Positions 13,401 through 25,516 of a DNA stretch of 64,000 nt are shown here, piece by piece (within the stretch, counting starts at the first letter, position 1; every line of letters starts with the position of its first letter). The notes beneath the pieces are model-generated. The model searched no databases. It was given only the letters and a program-made list of their open reading frames with translations, and was not told where the DNA came from. Source of the stretch: Mangifera indica (Eukaryota > Streptophyta > Magnoliopsida > Sapindales > Anacardiaceae); the NCBI RefSeq assembly GCF_011075055.1, contig NC_058138.1, positions 3,224,001 through 3,288,000 of the forward strand, written 5' to 3'. A program made the translations under genes and the position numbers.

Positions 13401-13899
13401 GAGATTAGTTTTAACACACTAGAGAGAAAAGACGTTCTAGATGCAGGAGAGAAGTTGAGATAAAATAGAAGTTAGGGTAAGAAATTGTGGAAAGAAGTGA
13501 AAAAGATGGAAGGAAATTAATTTTAACACACCATAGAGATAAAAAACTTTAGATGTTAGAGAGAAGAGGGGATGAAATCAGAGTTAGGATTCAAAATTGT
13601 GGAAGAGAAGAACCATGAAATTGATTTTTAATTAATTAAAAAATTATTCTTTTCTTGAAAAGCATTTCCAATTTTTTTAATTTCCAAAATACAGCCAAAA
13701 CATTTCATACCAGTTTCGGGACGTTTTGAAAATGAAAACCTTACGAAAGGTAGAAATGCACCATCTGTGCTTCCTAGGTACTTGATGAAAAAACCTTTTT
13801 GGTCAGAAAACGGTCGAAAGTGTTCTGAGAATGAGATATCGTAAGCGTCGCAGTTTACTCTATCACTCTATTTGTTTATGGTTGAAAATTTTCGAATTT
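10378..13899 (+). repeat. Direct repeat copy B (PIN5 3'-flank duplication)
   Basis: This is the second copy of the sequence at 16-3510 and is continuous with PIN5, so it is probably the parental copy. The offset drifts from about 10360 at the left to 10389 at the right because of indels. Copy-specific differences include longer mononucleotide runs (T tract 10978-10999, A tract about 11369-11392), fewer TTTAGGA units, and about 55 extra bases near 12858-12910. Confidence 0.9.
13118..13785 (+). mobile_element. Foldback/MITE-like element, copy B
   Basis: This is the copy-B counterpart of the element at 2728-3392. Outer inverted ends are tatgtagcacagaat and atctgtgcttcctagg, and the internal tandem duplication of about 112 bp has units starting near 13391 and 13503. 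Confidence 0.5.
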
Positions 13900-14215
13900 G
13901 GCTTTATTTCCATGAACTTGCTTCATATAGTGCTGAAATTTCTTGTCGCTCTCGGTGCGTTTCTGGAATTCTAAAGCGTTTTCAATTCCCAAATGCCCCA
14001 AAACGGGCAAAAAATGTTTTGGGAATGTTTCTGAAATATAAAAAAATTCGAAACATGTTTCAATAATTTCATGTTTCACTCTTCACAATTTTGAATCCTA
14101 TCACTGATATCGTTTTCTCTCCTTTTTTACGTGTTAAAACTAATCTTTTTTCCATCTTTGGGTTTTTCAATTGCCAGCAAACACTCAGAAAATCGGTTTC
14201 GTTATTTTTTATATA
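13900..14215 (-). mobile_element. Partial inverted copy of the neighbouring foldback element
   Basis: On the minus strand this reads as a diverged version of parts of 13340-13760. Shared words include caaagatggaa, agattagttttaacac, gattcaaaattgtg, catgaaatt and gaaacgcacc. It therefore forms a tail-to-tail inverted pair with that element. It starts exactly where homology between repeats A and B stops. The open frames on both strands here follow from the repeat and are not called genes. Confidence 0.55.
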
Positions 14216-14439
14216 TACTATTTATTTAGTTACAATTGATAGGCTAAATTGGTTAAGTGCACAGGTTATTGAATGCAAATTAAATGAATTTGAATTAAAT
14301 CAGCTTTTATATCTAAACCAACTCGGTTTGGGTCCAGCTTGGTTTATTTTTTGTTTTTGCCCGAAAGTTCAAGCTTAGCACAATCTCTAGTAGCTTATTC
14401 CATAAGTCTAGTTCCATAGTGTCCGCAGGAGGGCTTTCA

Positions 14440-14850
14440 AGCGTGGTGTTAATGGACCATAATAGTTTAATCATGTATTATATTGTATATTAAAAATCCA
14501 ATTTTACATGTTATGTATCAAATATTGTATCATTTCGTATGTAAAATTTTTAAATAATAAAATATTAAAAAATATAATTGGTGTATCATTCTTTTAGAAA
14601 ATATCACGTCCTTTTGAAAATTTAAAATTTTTCATACACACACCAACTATATTATCATTTTTTTCTAAAAAGTGTATCAATTTATATCGGTAATATGTAT
14701 CGTATTATATAATACATTCACTATATAGTATTAATTATAATATATCTCATAATACGTATTATTTTTTATCTGTACTATATCATATCATAAAATATATACC
14801 ATATATTATATAATACGGATAACTATCTGTAGGAGCTTTTCTGGGAATGT
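14440..14850. repeat. TATGATA/ATACGATA-rich dispersed repeat, copy 1
   Basis: Shares order and words with 17730-18065 and, inverted, 45570-45845. Each has tatcatat/gtatcgtatt-type strings, an aaaatttaaaatttttcat block, and an end resembling ggatactaatancc. It looks like a non-autonomous transposon family; termini and target duplications could not be fixed. Confidence 0.4.
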
Positions 14851-17729
14851 AGTATCTGTGTCGTCTTCGTACAGTGCCAGAAAGAAATTTACCTGAATTA
14901 GGAAACCAAGTTGAAAGTTGTGTTTTAGGTGGATCGAAATGATGGCCCTGGTTTTCTCAAGAGCTGCCTGGCAATGTGTATGCTACATGATCCAGGTTTG
15001 TCATTGTACCCTATCATTTCTTCTTCATTGTACCTTTCATTATTTTTTAGTTGTTGGGTAGTCCATATCTATACTTTTAGGTCAAACTGAAGGAAACACC
15101 TTTCAAGATAGATTTCATAGAAATTTAGTTGATAAAATTCAATAATATTTTCATAACTAGACTGGATATCAATCTGATTGAGGAGACAATCCTATCCAAT
15201 CAATAATTAGATGTAAATCGTAATAATTATCTTAAAATAGAAATAATTAAATATCAATCTATTATTTATATAAATTATAATTACGTTTGTGATATCGAAC
15301 GATCAATTAAGTCCATAATGAACTCATTAATATATTAATAAAAAAACAATTAATTATGAAAAAACAATTATGCATTAAACTCTTATACTTTTTCACATAT
15401 TTTTCGCATAAACAGAAGATAAAAAACATCACCTTAATCTTTCGAATTTTCAGACTTACCAATCATAAAGAGAATTCATGAAGAATTTAAATAATACTAA
15501 TTTCTCTTACTTGACTGTTTAGTTTAATAATAAATAAAAATATCTTACGTTTTTTCTATTGATAAATTATTGCTATTAGTAGTATATTGATTATGTAATA
15601 ATCATTTGTAACTGTGTAAGTTGTCAGAGTAATGTAATATTTTGTAAGGGACAGAGAGAAAACCGATTTTTATTTATAAAGTTAATTGTGACTTTCCATC
15701 AAAAATCATATACTTATAAACTGATGCTTCTTTTCATTAAATAGAATCACTTTTTTTTATCATAAAGAGTCACTTTTTTTCATTATAGAATAACAAATTT
15801 TTTCATAATAAAAAGTTATTTATTTTTACCATAAGGAGTCACAATTTTATATTAGCCAATAGAATTTCGATATTAAAATTTTTATTAAATATTAATTTAT
15901 TTTATCAAATAAATACTATTATATTTGATAAAATAAACTATTAATGTGTTATGTGGGCTATAAGTCTTACATCAGACTACCTAACTATTTAAAAATAATA
16001 TTTAAAATAATTTTATATAATTTATCAATAAATATAAATTATGAATTATTTTATTGACAAAATAAATTTAATTTGATAGCATATATGATTCAAGTTCCAA
16101 TATTAAATTTTTTGAAAACAAAAATATTTTTTTATACTGATCTAGTCAAACCCAGGTTTACCTTATTCAACCGTTTGAATAATTCGATCCAATTTAGTCT
16201 AACTCTAAAATAGTTTTCAAACGAACTAAAATTGTTTTTGTTGATTAGTGAAAGTTCAATCGATCAGACCAATTGATCCGATCTAGTTTTTAAAAACATG
16301 AATGAAATTATAGCTACCTTTTTGCTAGTGTGATGGAATATATTTGTGTTAGCTCATGTATATTGCCACGTCTTTATGTGCAATCGCAAAATGACTTGAC
16401 TTATGCTTGGGGTCTAATCTAACAATCCAATCCGTTTTGTTATATAAATATTGATTTATTTAAAATTTGATCAAATTTAGTAAAATTGTTAAACTGAAAA
16501 AACTGTTTAAAATTAACAAAATCAGGTTTATATGATAATTATAATTTTTATCTTATTAAAACTTTAAAAAGATACAATTTATAAGATTTTAATTGAATTA
16601 ATAATAAAATTTGTAATTTTTTCTTTATTTATATAATAGTGTCAATTGTTTAATTAACATATTTAAAATTATTTTCTATATATTTTATGTTTTTAAAATG
16701 TGATAAACTATTGACATAATTTCAAAAATATATAATAATTTGACAATATATTAAACCGATTAGTTATTTGGTTGAGTCGATTAAATTGTGAACCAATGAG
16801 ATATCTAATTCAATCACTGGTTTAATTTTGAAAACATTGCAATAATTAGCTTCTTATAATTATGGTTCTTCTTTGACGTCCATTTCATCTCTGGGACGTC
16901 CATTTACCGTCAATAGAACACCCTTATCAAAACACCTAACAAATTAAAATTTAATACAACGTTTTACTATAGTACTAATACAATATTGTTCGATTAATGG
17001 TACTATTTAATTGTAATCAAACCAAGCTCGAGCTTTTTGTTGGTCAATTTAATGAATTGTATTTACAATCTTAAAATGTTACAACCTAACGTTACTACGA
17101 GAAGTAATTGATCAATATACATGTTACAAAGTTTAAATGTAAGTTTTGAATAATGCTCAAGTCAACTGTTTCTATCACGAGTTTAGGTTTAAGCCAACAA
17201 CTTTTCAATTCGACAAACTCAAACTTAAGTTTTGTCTTAATGCAACCAAGTCAGGCCCAAATTAAGCATTACTTGGATCAACTCTATTACAACCCTAAAC
17301 ATAAAATTTGGTTCTAAAACGGCAAATCAAAATATGAATCTAAATAATGTTAAAGAAATACAATGAACCTAATTCAATGCAAATCTGATAACATTCTAAA
17401 ATCAAGAAATCTAAAAAACGAATTTAGACATTGTCATTTTTCGAATAACAAGAATCTCACTCGACTACTGAATTAGATAAATTAAGAGTAGTATTTGAGC
17501 ATATCATCAGAAAAACTTGAACCCAAACTCTTTACCTTAAAAATCCACCCCTTTACTCCACAAGCTATCCCTTGTGAGCCTAAACATTGTCATTTTGGGA
17601 ACAAGTAACTCTTGAGAACCATTATGATACCTCATCCGAAGTTTTTAAGATTTAGTATTATAGCAATACCCTAAATATAGATACACAAATAAATGCTCTC
17701 TCAAGAACATGATAATTGAATTGCAAATT

Positions 17730-18065
17730 ATATCATATATCAAAAACCTGAATTTTCGTATTGTTTATCACATGTCATATTATATGTATGATATATTTTT
17801 TAAATAATATTAATAAAATTCTAATTGTCATATCATCATTTTTGAAATATCACAAATATTCAAAAATTTAAAATTTTTTAAATATACTACAATCACGTCA
17901 TCACTTTTTTAAAAATATATATCACTATGTATTGATAATATATATTATATCATATGTTATACCCACCATATTATATTAATTATGTATACTTATATTACAT
18001 ATCTTTTTCTATTTGTATTGTATCATTCGATGCATATCGTGTAATGGAGGATACTAATATCCGTG
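17730..18065. repeat. TATGATA-rich dispersed repeat, copy 2
   Basis: Same family as 14440-14850. It ends near ggaggatactaatatccg, which corresponds in reverse complement to the start of the copy at about 45575. Confidence 0.4.
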
Positions 18066-18214
18066 CTCAACAACTATAAAGCCACCCACCTTACAATTTG
18101 GAAGAAGTAGCTAGAATTAATTGCTACTATTCAAGTTTCACCCACCCTAACGTATGGGGTTGGCTTCACCTATATGCATTAATATTACTGTCATCAATCT
18201 TCAGCCAACCAACC

Positions 18215-18388
18215 TATAAATAAAACTCATGCTCTTTAAGAGTTTATCTCACACCAAAAGTTAGCACTCATCCATTTAAGTTTATTTAAAACAAGCCCTT
18301 CTTTTAGCTCTCATTGATGCCTCCAAAAGTGGTTGCAAGGGTGGATTCTATCAAAGTTGAATTTAGAGCTAACTTAAGCTCCGATTAA
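18215..18388 (+). other. Orphan TATA box and short open frame
   Basis: TATAAATA at 18215-18222 is followed about 95 bases later by ATG at 18317 and a 23-codon frame (MPPKVVARVDSIKVEF...). No downstream exon could be joined. It may be the broken 5' end of a lost gene or chance. Confidence 0.2.
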
Positions 18389-18741
18389 AGCTATAATGCT
18401 TATCTCAAACTCGAGTTGGTGTAAGCTTATGTACAATATCACTAGAAGGTCACCAATAAAGTAAACAATGTTGTCAAAATAGTAAACAGTATTATTGATA
18501 AAATGAACAATGTTACTACATGGATAAACAAGTCGATTTGAATCAAAATATCAAATTAAGACTCCATCTCAAAATCGACTCATCCGAGCAAAGTCTTAGA
18601 TCCGATTTAAAGTAGCTGAGATCATATTCACCCCCAAGTGGGTGCGCACCATTTATCTATTGAACTACCAAAAACATCAACATAAAGATGGTTGCAGAAG
18701 TTGGAAGAAAATTTTCTCTCCTTGACTTCAATAGCTCAAAG

Positions 18742-18921
18742 CAGTGGCAGAGGTAAGGGGGCGTGGCTGACCCCCCACTGAAATGTATGTAAAATGCCAA
18801 TTAAATTCCAAAAATTTTACATTGATTCTTCTAAATTTCATTATTTCTTTATGGACTCTCATATATTTTACAATTATTCAAAGTTGGACCCTCCTAAATT
18901 ATATTTCTAACTCCGCCACTG
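18742..18921. mobile_element. hAT-like MITE, 180 bp
   Basis: The terminal inverted repeats are cagtggcagaggtaaggg at the left and, in reverse complement, cagtggcggagttagaa at the right. The flanking 8-mers gctcaaag (18734-18741) and gctaaaaa (18922-18929) agree at 6 of 8 positions, as expected for a decayed hAT 8-bp target duplication. There is no coding capacity. Confidence 0.7.
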
Positions 18922-20028
18922 GCTAAAAAGTGAAGCATCCCTGGTTATCATAGAAGATACTAATCAGGTCAAGGATCCTCTCATAATCTGAGTGGTTGCC
19001 TCAATAGGAATCCAACCTATTATCTATCTTACTGATCAAGAAAGGATATTATCTCACCATGGACTCATATAAAATCAAGGATTTTGTCATAATCTAAGTT
19101 TCATCTAAGTACTCGAATTTATAATTCTCAAGCATACAAGCGAATCACAATCGTTAATTCACTAATAACATAGTGATGGCAAGTCACAGAATCATATAGT
19201 GAAAGAGAGAATTCTAACACTCAGAACAACACAAACAAGGAGTAAAGAGTAGAAACCAATATAATGAAAGCATTAAGTAGTGGATGAAAGGGAAACATTA
19301 GTGGAAATTAAGGATAAGGATAGTAATAATAAAATAATAATTACATTAATACCCTAGATGTTGCTAATAGCATAAGTAAGGCTTGATTTGATCTCGGCGG
19401 AACCTAAACAAGGCTCAACTCGAGATTGGCTTGAATTCAAAAGAATCAATTCAAAATCGATGAATTGAAACTTAAACTTGATTAAAAAATAATTTTACTA
19501 TGAATTCGATCCATGTCAGCTCAATCTCAAACTTGGTTTATTTTATGAAAATGAATTCAATCTTTCACTCATACTTAATCAATCTGAATTCAAATATCAA
19601 GCTCATATAAAATCCAATCCTAAGCATAAGTGGATTACACTCACAAGAAAAACTAAAAAAAAAAAAAATTATAGAAAGATGTCTTAATGTTTGTCATGAG
19701 TGACACAGCAGCCCAACTGAGCACTAACATTAAAATAATGTTTAAACAAAGATTAGCTTCATAAACAAAGGACTCCTAAAATACTCAACAAAATGCTCTA
19801 ATTTATAGCATTCTACCTCTAAGTATTCCTATTTTTTTTCTTCTTAAAATCTAATAGCAAATCCCCAAACAATAATATTACTCACTAACACTTTATAATA
19901 ATAAATTATGACTAATATTATAAACAAACAAACAAATCAAGAACAGATATTCTTTCTTTCTTCCCCATTTCACACTCCCAAACAGAGACTAAAATTAATT
20001 TTTATTTTCTTATAAAAAGAGATTTTAC
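18922..20028. other. Intergenic, 3' of the cysteine-rich gene
   Basis: No gene is seen. 19381-19620 is another diverged copy of the repeat rich in gaattcaa/aactcgag words. The last few hundred bases probably include the 3' UTR of the minus-strand gene ending at 20029. Confidence 0.45.
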
Positions 20029-20497
20029 TCAGAGATGACAACCAAAGCAATTGCAGGTCCTAGGAGTGAAAGAACAGAACCCAAAAGGCCTATGTGGAAT
20101 GTTGCAATTAATTGCATAGCAACAAGGAGATGGCAAACACAACCCTTTAGCTCCTCCACAGCAAGTACAAAGAGCACATATCCGAAAACTATTGAGCTTT
20201 CTTCTTGTTTCATTCATCATCATCACAAACTTCTCCTCCCTTAGAGGCACCATCAAGCTCTCCTGGCTCCTCTTCTCCTCCTTCAAGGAAGGCCCATTTT
20301 CCTCAAAATGATCAAGAAACAAAACAAACCCACAATAAATATTCCAATCTTCATTACAAAAAAGAGCAAAAGATCTAAACTTTGAGGTGAAAAATAAAAA
20401 CACTTACTTGGGTTAGTGAAGTTGCTTCAATGGAAGTGATCACATTAGCCAAAATGAGGAGAAACAAGAGAAAGAAAGGCATTCTCCAGGGAGACAT
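20029..20497 (-). CDS. Small secreted cysteine-rich protein (120 aa, 2 exons)
   Basis: Exons on the minus strand are 20497-20408 and 20301-20029, joined by a 106-base GT-AG intron (phase 0). The N-terminus (MSPWRMPFFLLFLLILANVI...) is a clear signal peptide or single membrane anchor, with cleavage probably after about residue 24. The C-terminal 50 residues hold 12 cysteines in the pattern RICALCTCCGG, then LPSPCC, then NC, FC and CNCFGC, ending in HL. Basic and acidic residues dominate the linker (KEEKRS, NETRRKL). I recognise this as a widespread uncharacterised plant family, possibly Pfam DUF7866, but cannot verify the name; function is unknown. A TATATATTTA box lies upstream near 20653-20663. 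An extracellular disulphide-rich peptide is an inference. Confidence 0.75.
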
Positions 20498-21400
20498 GGT
20501 GGCTTTGGAAGTGGGTTTCGATGGGGTTGAGCTAAAACAAGAGGGAAATTGGGTAAAAAGACTGGGGAGTTGGAGCTGATGGGATGGGTTTTGGGTTGCT
20601 TTTGAGACTTTTTGGACATGGGTTTTTGGTTTCTTTGATTTGATTTGATGTCTAAATATATAAAGAGAAAAAAAAAAGTGAAATTGAAAGTTTCAAGTAA
20701 AAAGTTGAAGCCTTTAAAGTCTTTAATTTGATGATGGGTGGGATTTAAATGAAGTCTTGGGAAATTGTTTGGAGAAAAGGAAAGTTGATGAGAAAATGGT
20801 TGGTGCATTTTTTGGACTAGAACCTAAAAGTGGAGGGTGTTGCCATTTGATAAGATTTGCCTGATTTAACCACAATTCAAAATGCTCCAATAGCTTAAAT
20901 GCTTTTAGAACTGCATTAATAAATTATTAAATTATACTAATGGCAAGTACATAATATTTATTCTAAACTTCTTTTTCACTTGTATTAATTTATAATACAT
21001 TTGTACAGAGGTCAAATTTGATATGAGTTACTCAAACTCAAATTCTAATTTAAATTAAACGAATTGAATTCAAATTATCTTGAAGCAAATTTGATATTCA
21101 ATTATTTTTTAATCAAATTCATGGTTTAATTTAGTGTTAATTTCAAAGTTAGGTCTAGTTTGAACTCAATCCCACCTTATCTAGACCTAGTAGGTTGAAT
21201 ATCTTGTTTCATAGTATAGGCTTTTTGGGCTATCTATGTTACTATATTTATTATGTTTTTCTTCAATTAGTATAAATAATTAGGAGTGGACTAGTTGTTT
21301 AGAAAAAAGAAATCTTAAACTAGGTTTAAAAATTTATGGAAATTTAATAAAATTAGTATGAATAGTTACTTGTAATTTTGATATTCTATTTTTCAACAGA
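20498..21400. other. Promoter side of the cysteine-rich gene, then AT-rich repeats
   Basis: 20498-20820 is the likely leader and promoter of the minus-strand gene. 21010-21200 is a diverged copy of the aattcaaa/gaactcaa-rich dispersed repeat. No gene is supported in the rest. Confidence 0.4.
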
Positions 21401-21862
21401 GATTTATTGAAAGTAGTTCAAATAATGGATGTAAACTCATTAAAAATAGAAATATTTCATACTTATCAAAAACCATTGTGAAACTTTTTCCCCCCTTAAA
21501 ATTGATATGAATTGACTAATTTATCATCTCTAATGAAGATGGCTAGAATCGAGATGGAGGGAAATCGGGAAAGAGAGAGAATCCGACCAAAGTCAGTGAT
21601 AGTCATCAAAAGTGGTGACAAAAAAGAAACCTAAACAGTAATCACTTTTTAAACTTTAAATGAAAGGAAATTGTTAGGTTTTTAAACTTATAGACAAAAG
21701 CGATAAATTTTTAATTTTTTTAATATTTTTAATTAAATGATATTTTTACTTTTTAACTCTAACAATGAATTTTAATAGAACAATAGGTATTTAAGTTTTT
21801 AAAAATTAATGGATATGAGTTTAAGATTTCACCAAACTTTGGATGGGAATAAGTTTTTGGCC
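21401..21862. mobile_element. Mutator-like non-autonomous element, right part
   Basis: The right terminus ending at 21862 (caccaaactttggatggg ... ttttggcc) matches in reverse complement the ggccaaa...ccca.cc.aagg termini of the element at 57719-58550. Internal GA-rich sequence (21535-21610) resembles the interior of such elements. The left end was not found, so the start given is a guess. Confidence 0.45.
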
Positions 21863-21893
21863 AATGGAAAAATTTTAACCCTTTAAGTTTGAA

Positions 21894-22705
21894 GACCAAA
21901 TAACTATTTTCCACTAAAGGTTTGATAAAAGTATATTCCAACCCTTTAAGTTTGAAGAAACTATTTTCCCACCCATTTATTAATTTTTTCCAAAAATTGT
22001 GGAAAAGACAAAGAAGCCCTCAATTTAAATAACATTTTCCCCCATTTTTTTATTAAATAATTTCTTGTACCCACAATTTATATTAATTTCAATTAAAAAT
22101 AATAAAAAATTTTACAAGTACAAATATACATAGGGTATCAATAATGTATAAACATATATTTGGAGATGAAATTAATTTTTAAAAATGTTTGGGTTGTTAA
22201 TGAATATTTTCGGGGGCTTTAGTAATTTGAAAATAATTGGAGTGTTTTAAATTTTTAAAATTTTAATATGTATTTCAATAATTTAAAAAAGACAGTTATA
22301 CTCCAAAAATATTGAACAAAACATAACAAATTAGAGGTACTAATGTCATATTTAAACTATTAAGAATATATATTTTTAAAATATATGAGGTGAATTTAAT
22401 AATTTTTAAAACAAGTTAAGGGAATATAATCACCCCTAATAAATTTTTAATAAATAAATTTATACCCCCATAATACATTTTATAGCTCAATCAGATAGGG
22501 GTGTTATTGTAATATTTTAAACATTAGAGACAAAATGTAGTTAATTACACTCTATTATAATATTTTGACAAAATGTATATATACCCTTTGATTATTAAAA
22601 CTATCATTCGACTTTCACAAATTGGTGAAAATATAGTTTTTTTTAAATTTAGTGGGTGAAATTTGTTATTATATCAAATCTTTGGTGGGACACAGCCATT
22701 TGGTC
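21894..22705. mobile_element. Mutator-like non-autonomous element, about 812 bp
   Basis: The left end gaccaaataactattttcc and right end (reverse complement) gaccaaatggctgtgtccca are inverted repeats extending about 35 bases with mismatches, and both match the terminal consensus of the 57719-58550 element. No flanking duplication is visible (aagtttgaa against atgtaatta), so the insertion is old or rearranged. There is no coding capacity. Confidence 0.6.
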
Positions 22706-25516
22706 ATGTAATTAACCATTGGCACCTCTTAGTCAAAACATGGTAATGTTATTGAAGCTAACGGTATCTCGTACTTAAAAGAGTTTTCATTTATAGAAAA
22801 TTTTCATCAAATTTTCCTCGTTGATAATAATTGCTCCAAAACTCACCAAAAATTTTGCCAAATTCCTTTTTGTAAATAAATTATTGAATCCGAACGAAGC
22901 TCAACTCAAAACTCTCCCAAAAATTTGTCAAATTCCTCTTTGCAAATTATTGAGTGCAAATTAGGATTCAAAGGAGACAATTTGATGTTTGTTTAAAATC
23001 GATCAATTAAAACTTAAACTACTTGAAAATAATTTCATTTTAAATTCGATCTTAAATGATTTGAACTCAAATATTTAAATTAACTTAAACTTGAAACTTG
23101 AATCATTCAGTTTGAATTTAAGTTCAAATACTTTAGATCAAATTCAACATTAGGTTTTGTAAATTAACCTAGCCAGAATTTAGACTGAGAAATTGTTGTC
23201 AAACCAAAAATCAACAGGTCAACAAGAGACAAGATTAATTGCTTGAATGGGGTAAAATAAGCTAATCAAAATCTTATATTAAGAGGTTTTTATTATAATA
23301 CGTAGTTAAGATAGAAGGTGACATTATCGACTACAGCTTATATCTACAATGTTTTTAGCCTGTATCGGATATTGGCCCAATATAAAGATCAGTTTATAAG
23401 TCGATTGGTTTAACCTATCTGAATTGACTTATGATATCAACATCATATAATTAAGAATTTAAAATAAACTTAATGGTTAAAACATATTTTAGCCATGACC
23501 TAAACTAGACTTGACACTGATTCTCAACCGGGTGGTTCAAGTTTTAAAGAGATGGTTGCGTGCACTCAATTTCAATCAATAATGAGTTGCCAATAAGGAG
23601 ATAATTGCCTTTGCCCATCTAGCCGCTTTGTCCATCTAAAGTTTAGACTTTTGATTGATTTGTTTTACGGGCCCATTGATATCAGATAGGTTTCAAGAAT
23701 TTTATGTGGACCCAAACAAATCTAAGGTCAACCAATATTAAATAAATCTACATATACATGCTAACTATTATGAACACATCATTCTTATTTACCTTCTGAT
23801 TAAAATCTGGAGATACCTAGACTATATAAATTATACAACAAAGGTTTATGTTTTTTACAATGTGAAATTGATCCAAACCCGGATCCAATTGAAGGTCTAT
23901 GCCCGATCCATAATCCATCCAAGACACCATCAAGTGCAATCCAATCAAGACTGATAAAAGAATACCAAGTCCAATCTCATCATTTGACAAATTCGACCCT
24001 ACATGAAGTGTGAAGTCCAAAACCTTGTTTTGAAGAGAAGCAAGCACAAACCTAAGCTATGTTCAAACCCATTTCGTCTCTACTTTCATTTTGGGGTCTC
24101 AAACCCTCCTTTGATCACTCTCTTATCACTTGAGTCCATTAAAAGTCTAACAAGCCCAATAGAGAGTTTAATTAGTTATATGTATTTTATTGTTTAATTA
24201 TGCACTTTACTTGTTTTTGTACTAAACTATATTTAATTAAGTTTATCAGTTGTCTTGGGTGAAGTTAAGCAAGTCAAAGAAGCTCAAAGAAGGAGACAAG
24301 AGTTGACATATCACATGGCTCTAGGAATTACTTCTTTTAGCAAGGCAATTTATGACAATTTGGCCTTCCCTTGCCTTACATTCTTCTTTGGGATTAACAT
24401 AAAAATTAAAGCCAAATGACCTTGAAATGTAATGTAACTTCATTTAGGCTTCATTTAGGTTTCATTTAAATGTAATTTGAAGCCTATTTAAAGGCTCCTC
24501 GGATGATGTACTTTTTTTTTTACTTGAATATTGAAGAAAATTTTCCTTACAAGTGTTTTGCAATTCCCCTTTATCCAACTCTTGACCAGGGGGTTAGTGG
24601 TGATTCAAGGCTAGTGGGTTCCCTTTAGGCCTTAGTTTATTGATTAAATTGTTACTTGCTTGTTCTTACTCTCATCTCTTATCATTTTCTCCCTTGGCCG
24701 AAGTTTCTCTTGAAACCTATTTGGCTGAAACTTATTTTTCTATTGAGTTATGGTAGTTTAGAGTTGTGTTTGGAATTGAACTTGCTTAATCATCCCGATA
24801 TAACTCATCTAATATTTGAACTTGAACTAAAATCACATCAGAAATCCTTTACATCCCTGATCCCATGTGAGTTCACTATGCGCAAACTTTTTGTCAATGT
24901 CAATGTCACTATCCGTAATACACAATTGCGACTAAGAGAACTATATCACAAAAACTCTTAGTTGAGATTAACGAGTATAAAACTACATAAACCTCCACAA
25001 GAAACCTATATTTTACAATATAAAATCTAACTTTTATACTACATTTGTGATCGTAACATAAACACTTGTCAATACAATTTGTACAACTTTAGTCTGCATA
25101 CCATTTGGTATATAATTCATAAACATAAAAATCGCTTAAAGAATACATTAATATGCTTTAAGAAAGAGTACTTCAAAAGTGCCTTTTGATGAGTGGTTGT
25201 GACCGATGTTCACATGAATAAGAAGGTTTTAACTTGTGGCTATGCCCAAAATATTAGGTGAAACTAATACAATATCACTCTAATATTCTACTTTTTCATA
25301 ATCTAGATATGGATAACTCAGTTTGCAAATATGTGTTCGAAATTAAAGATAATCTAGGTATCTTCCAAATCACTTTACAAACCCGTGTTTGAGATTAGAA
25401 TCCCGCAAAACAAACATATATTCAAAATTAGTCATAATGTAGTTTTCTTCCAAATTTGTGGAATGAGCCATAAGGGAAAGGAATCAAAGGAATTTAAACA
25501 CAATAATTTGGGAAGA
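22706..25516. other. Intergenic; possible LTR remnant near 24.2-24.9 kb
   Basis: No intact gene. Around 24400-24600 the order of an AT-rich promoter (cctatttaaaggctc), a poly-T tract and gaatattgaagaaaattttc resembles the R/U5 part of a plant LTR, but no TG...CA ends or target duplication could be assigned. 22980-23160 belongs to the aactcgaa-rich dispersed repeat. Short frames (23817-24197, 24656-24961) have no domains. Confidence 0.4.

Larger units (their letters stand above)
14216..18214. other. Repeat-rich intergenic region
   Basis: No gene is supported. It contains two members of a gatac/tatgata-rich dispersed repeat (14440-14850 and 17730-18065), a patch with exon-like borders at 14931-14995, and short direct repeats of aaagagtcacttttttt near 15740-15840. 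The rest is AT-rich. Confidence 0.5.

Noticed and set aside
13872..14378. Three open frames after repeat copy B
   Set aside because: The first part is the inverted foldback copy, which explains the frames on both strands. The rest has low-complexity composition and no domain.
23990..24850. A second LTR in the plus orientation
   Set aside because: R/U5-like features are present, but no matching TG...CA ends, primer-binding site or target duplication was found. Kept only as a remark in the intergenic entry.
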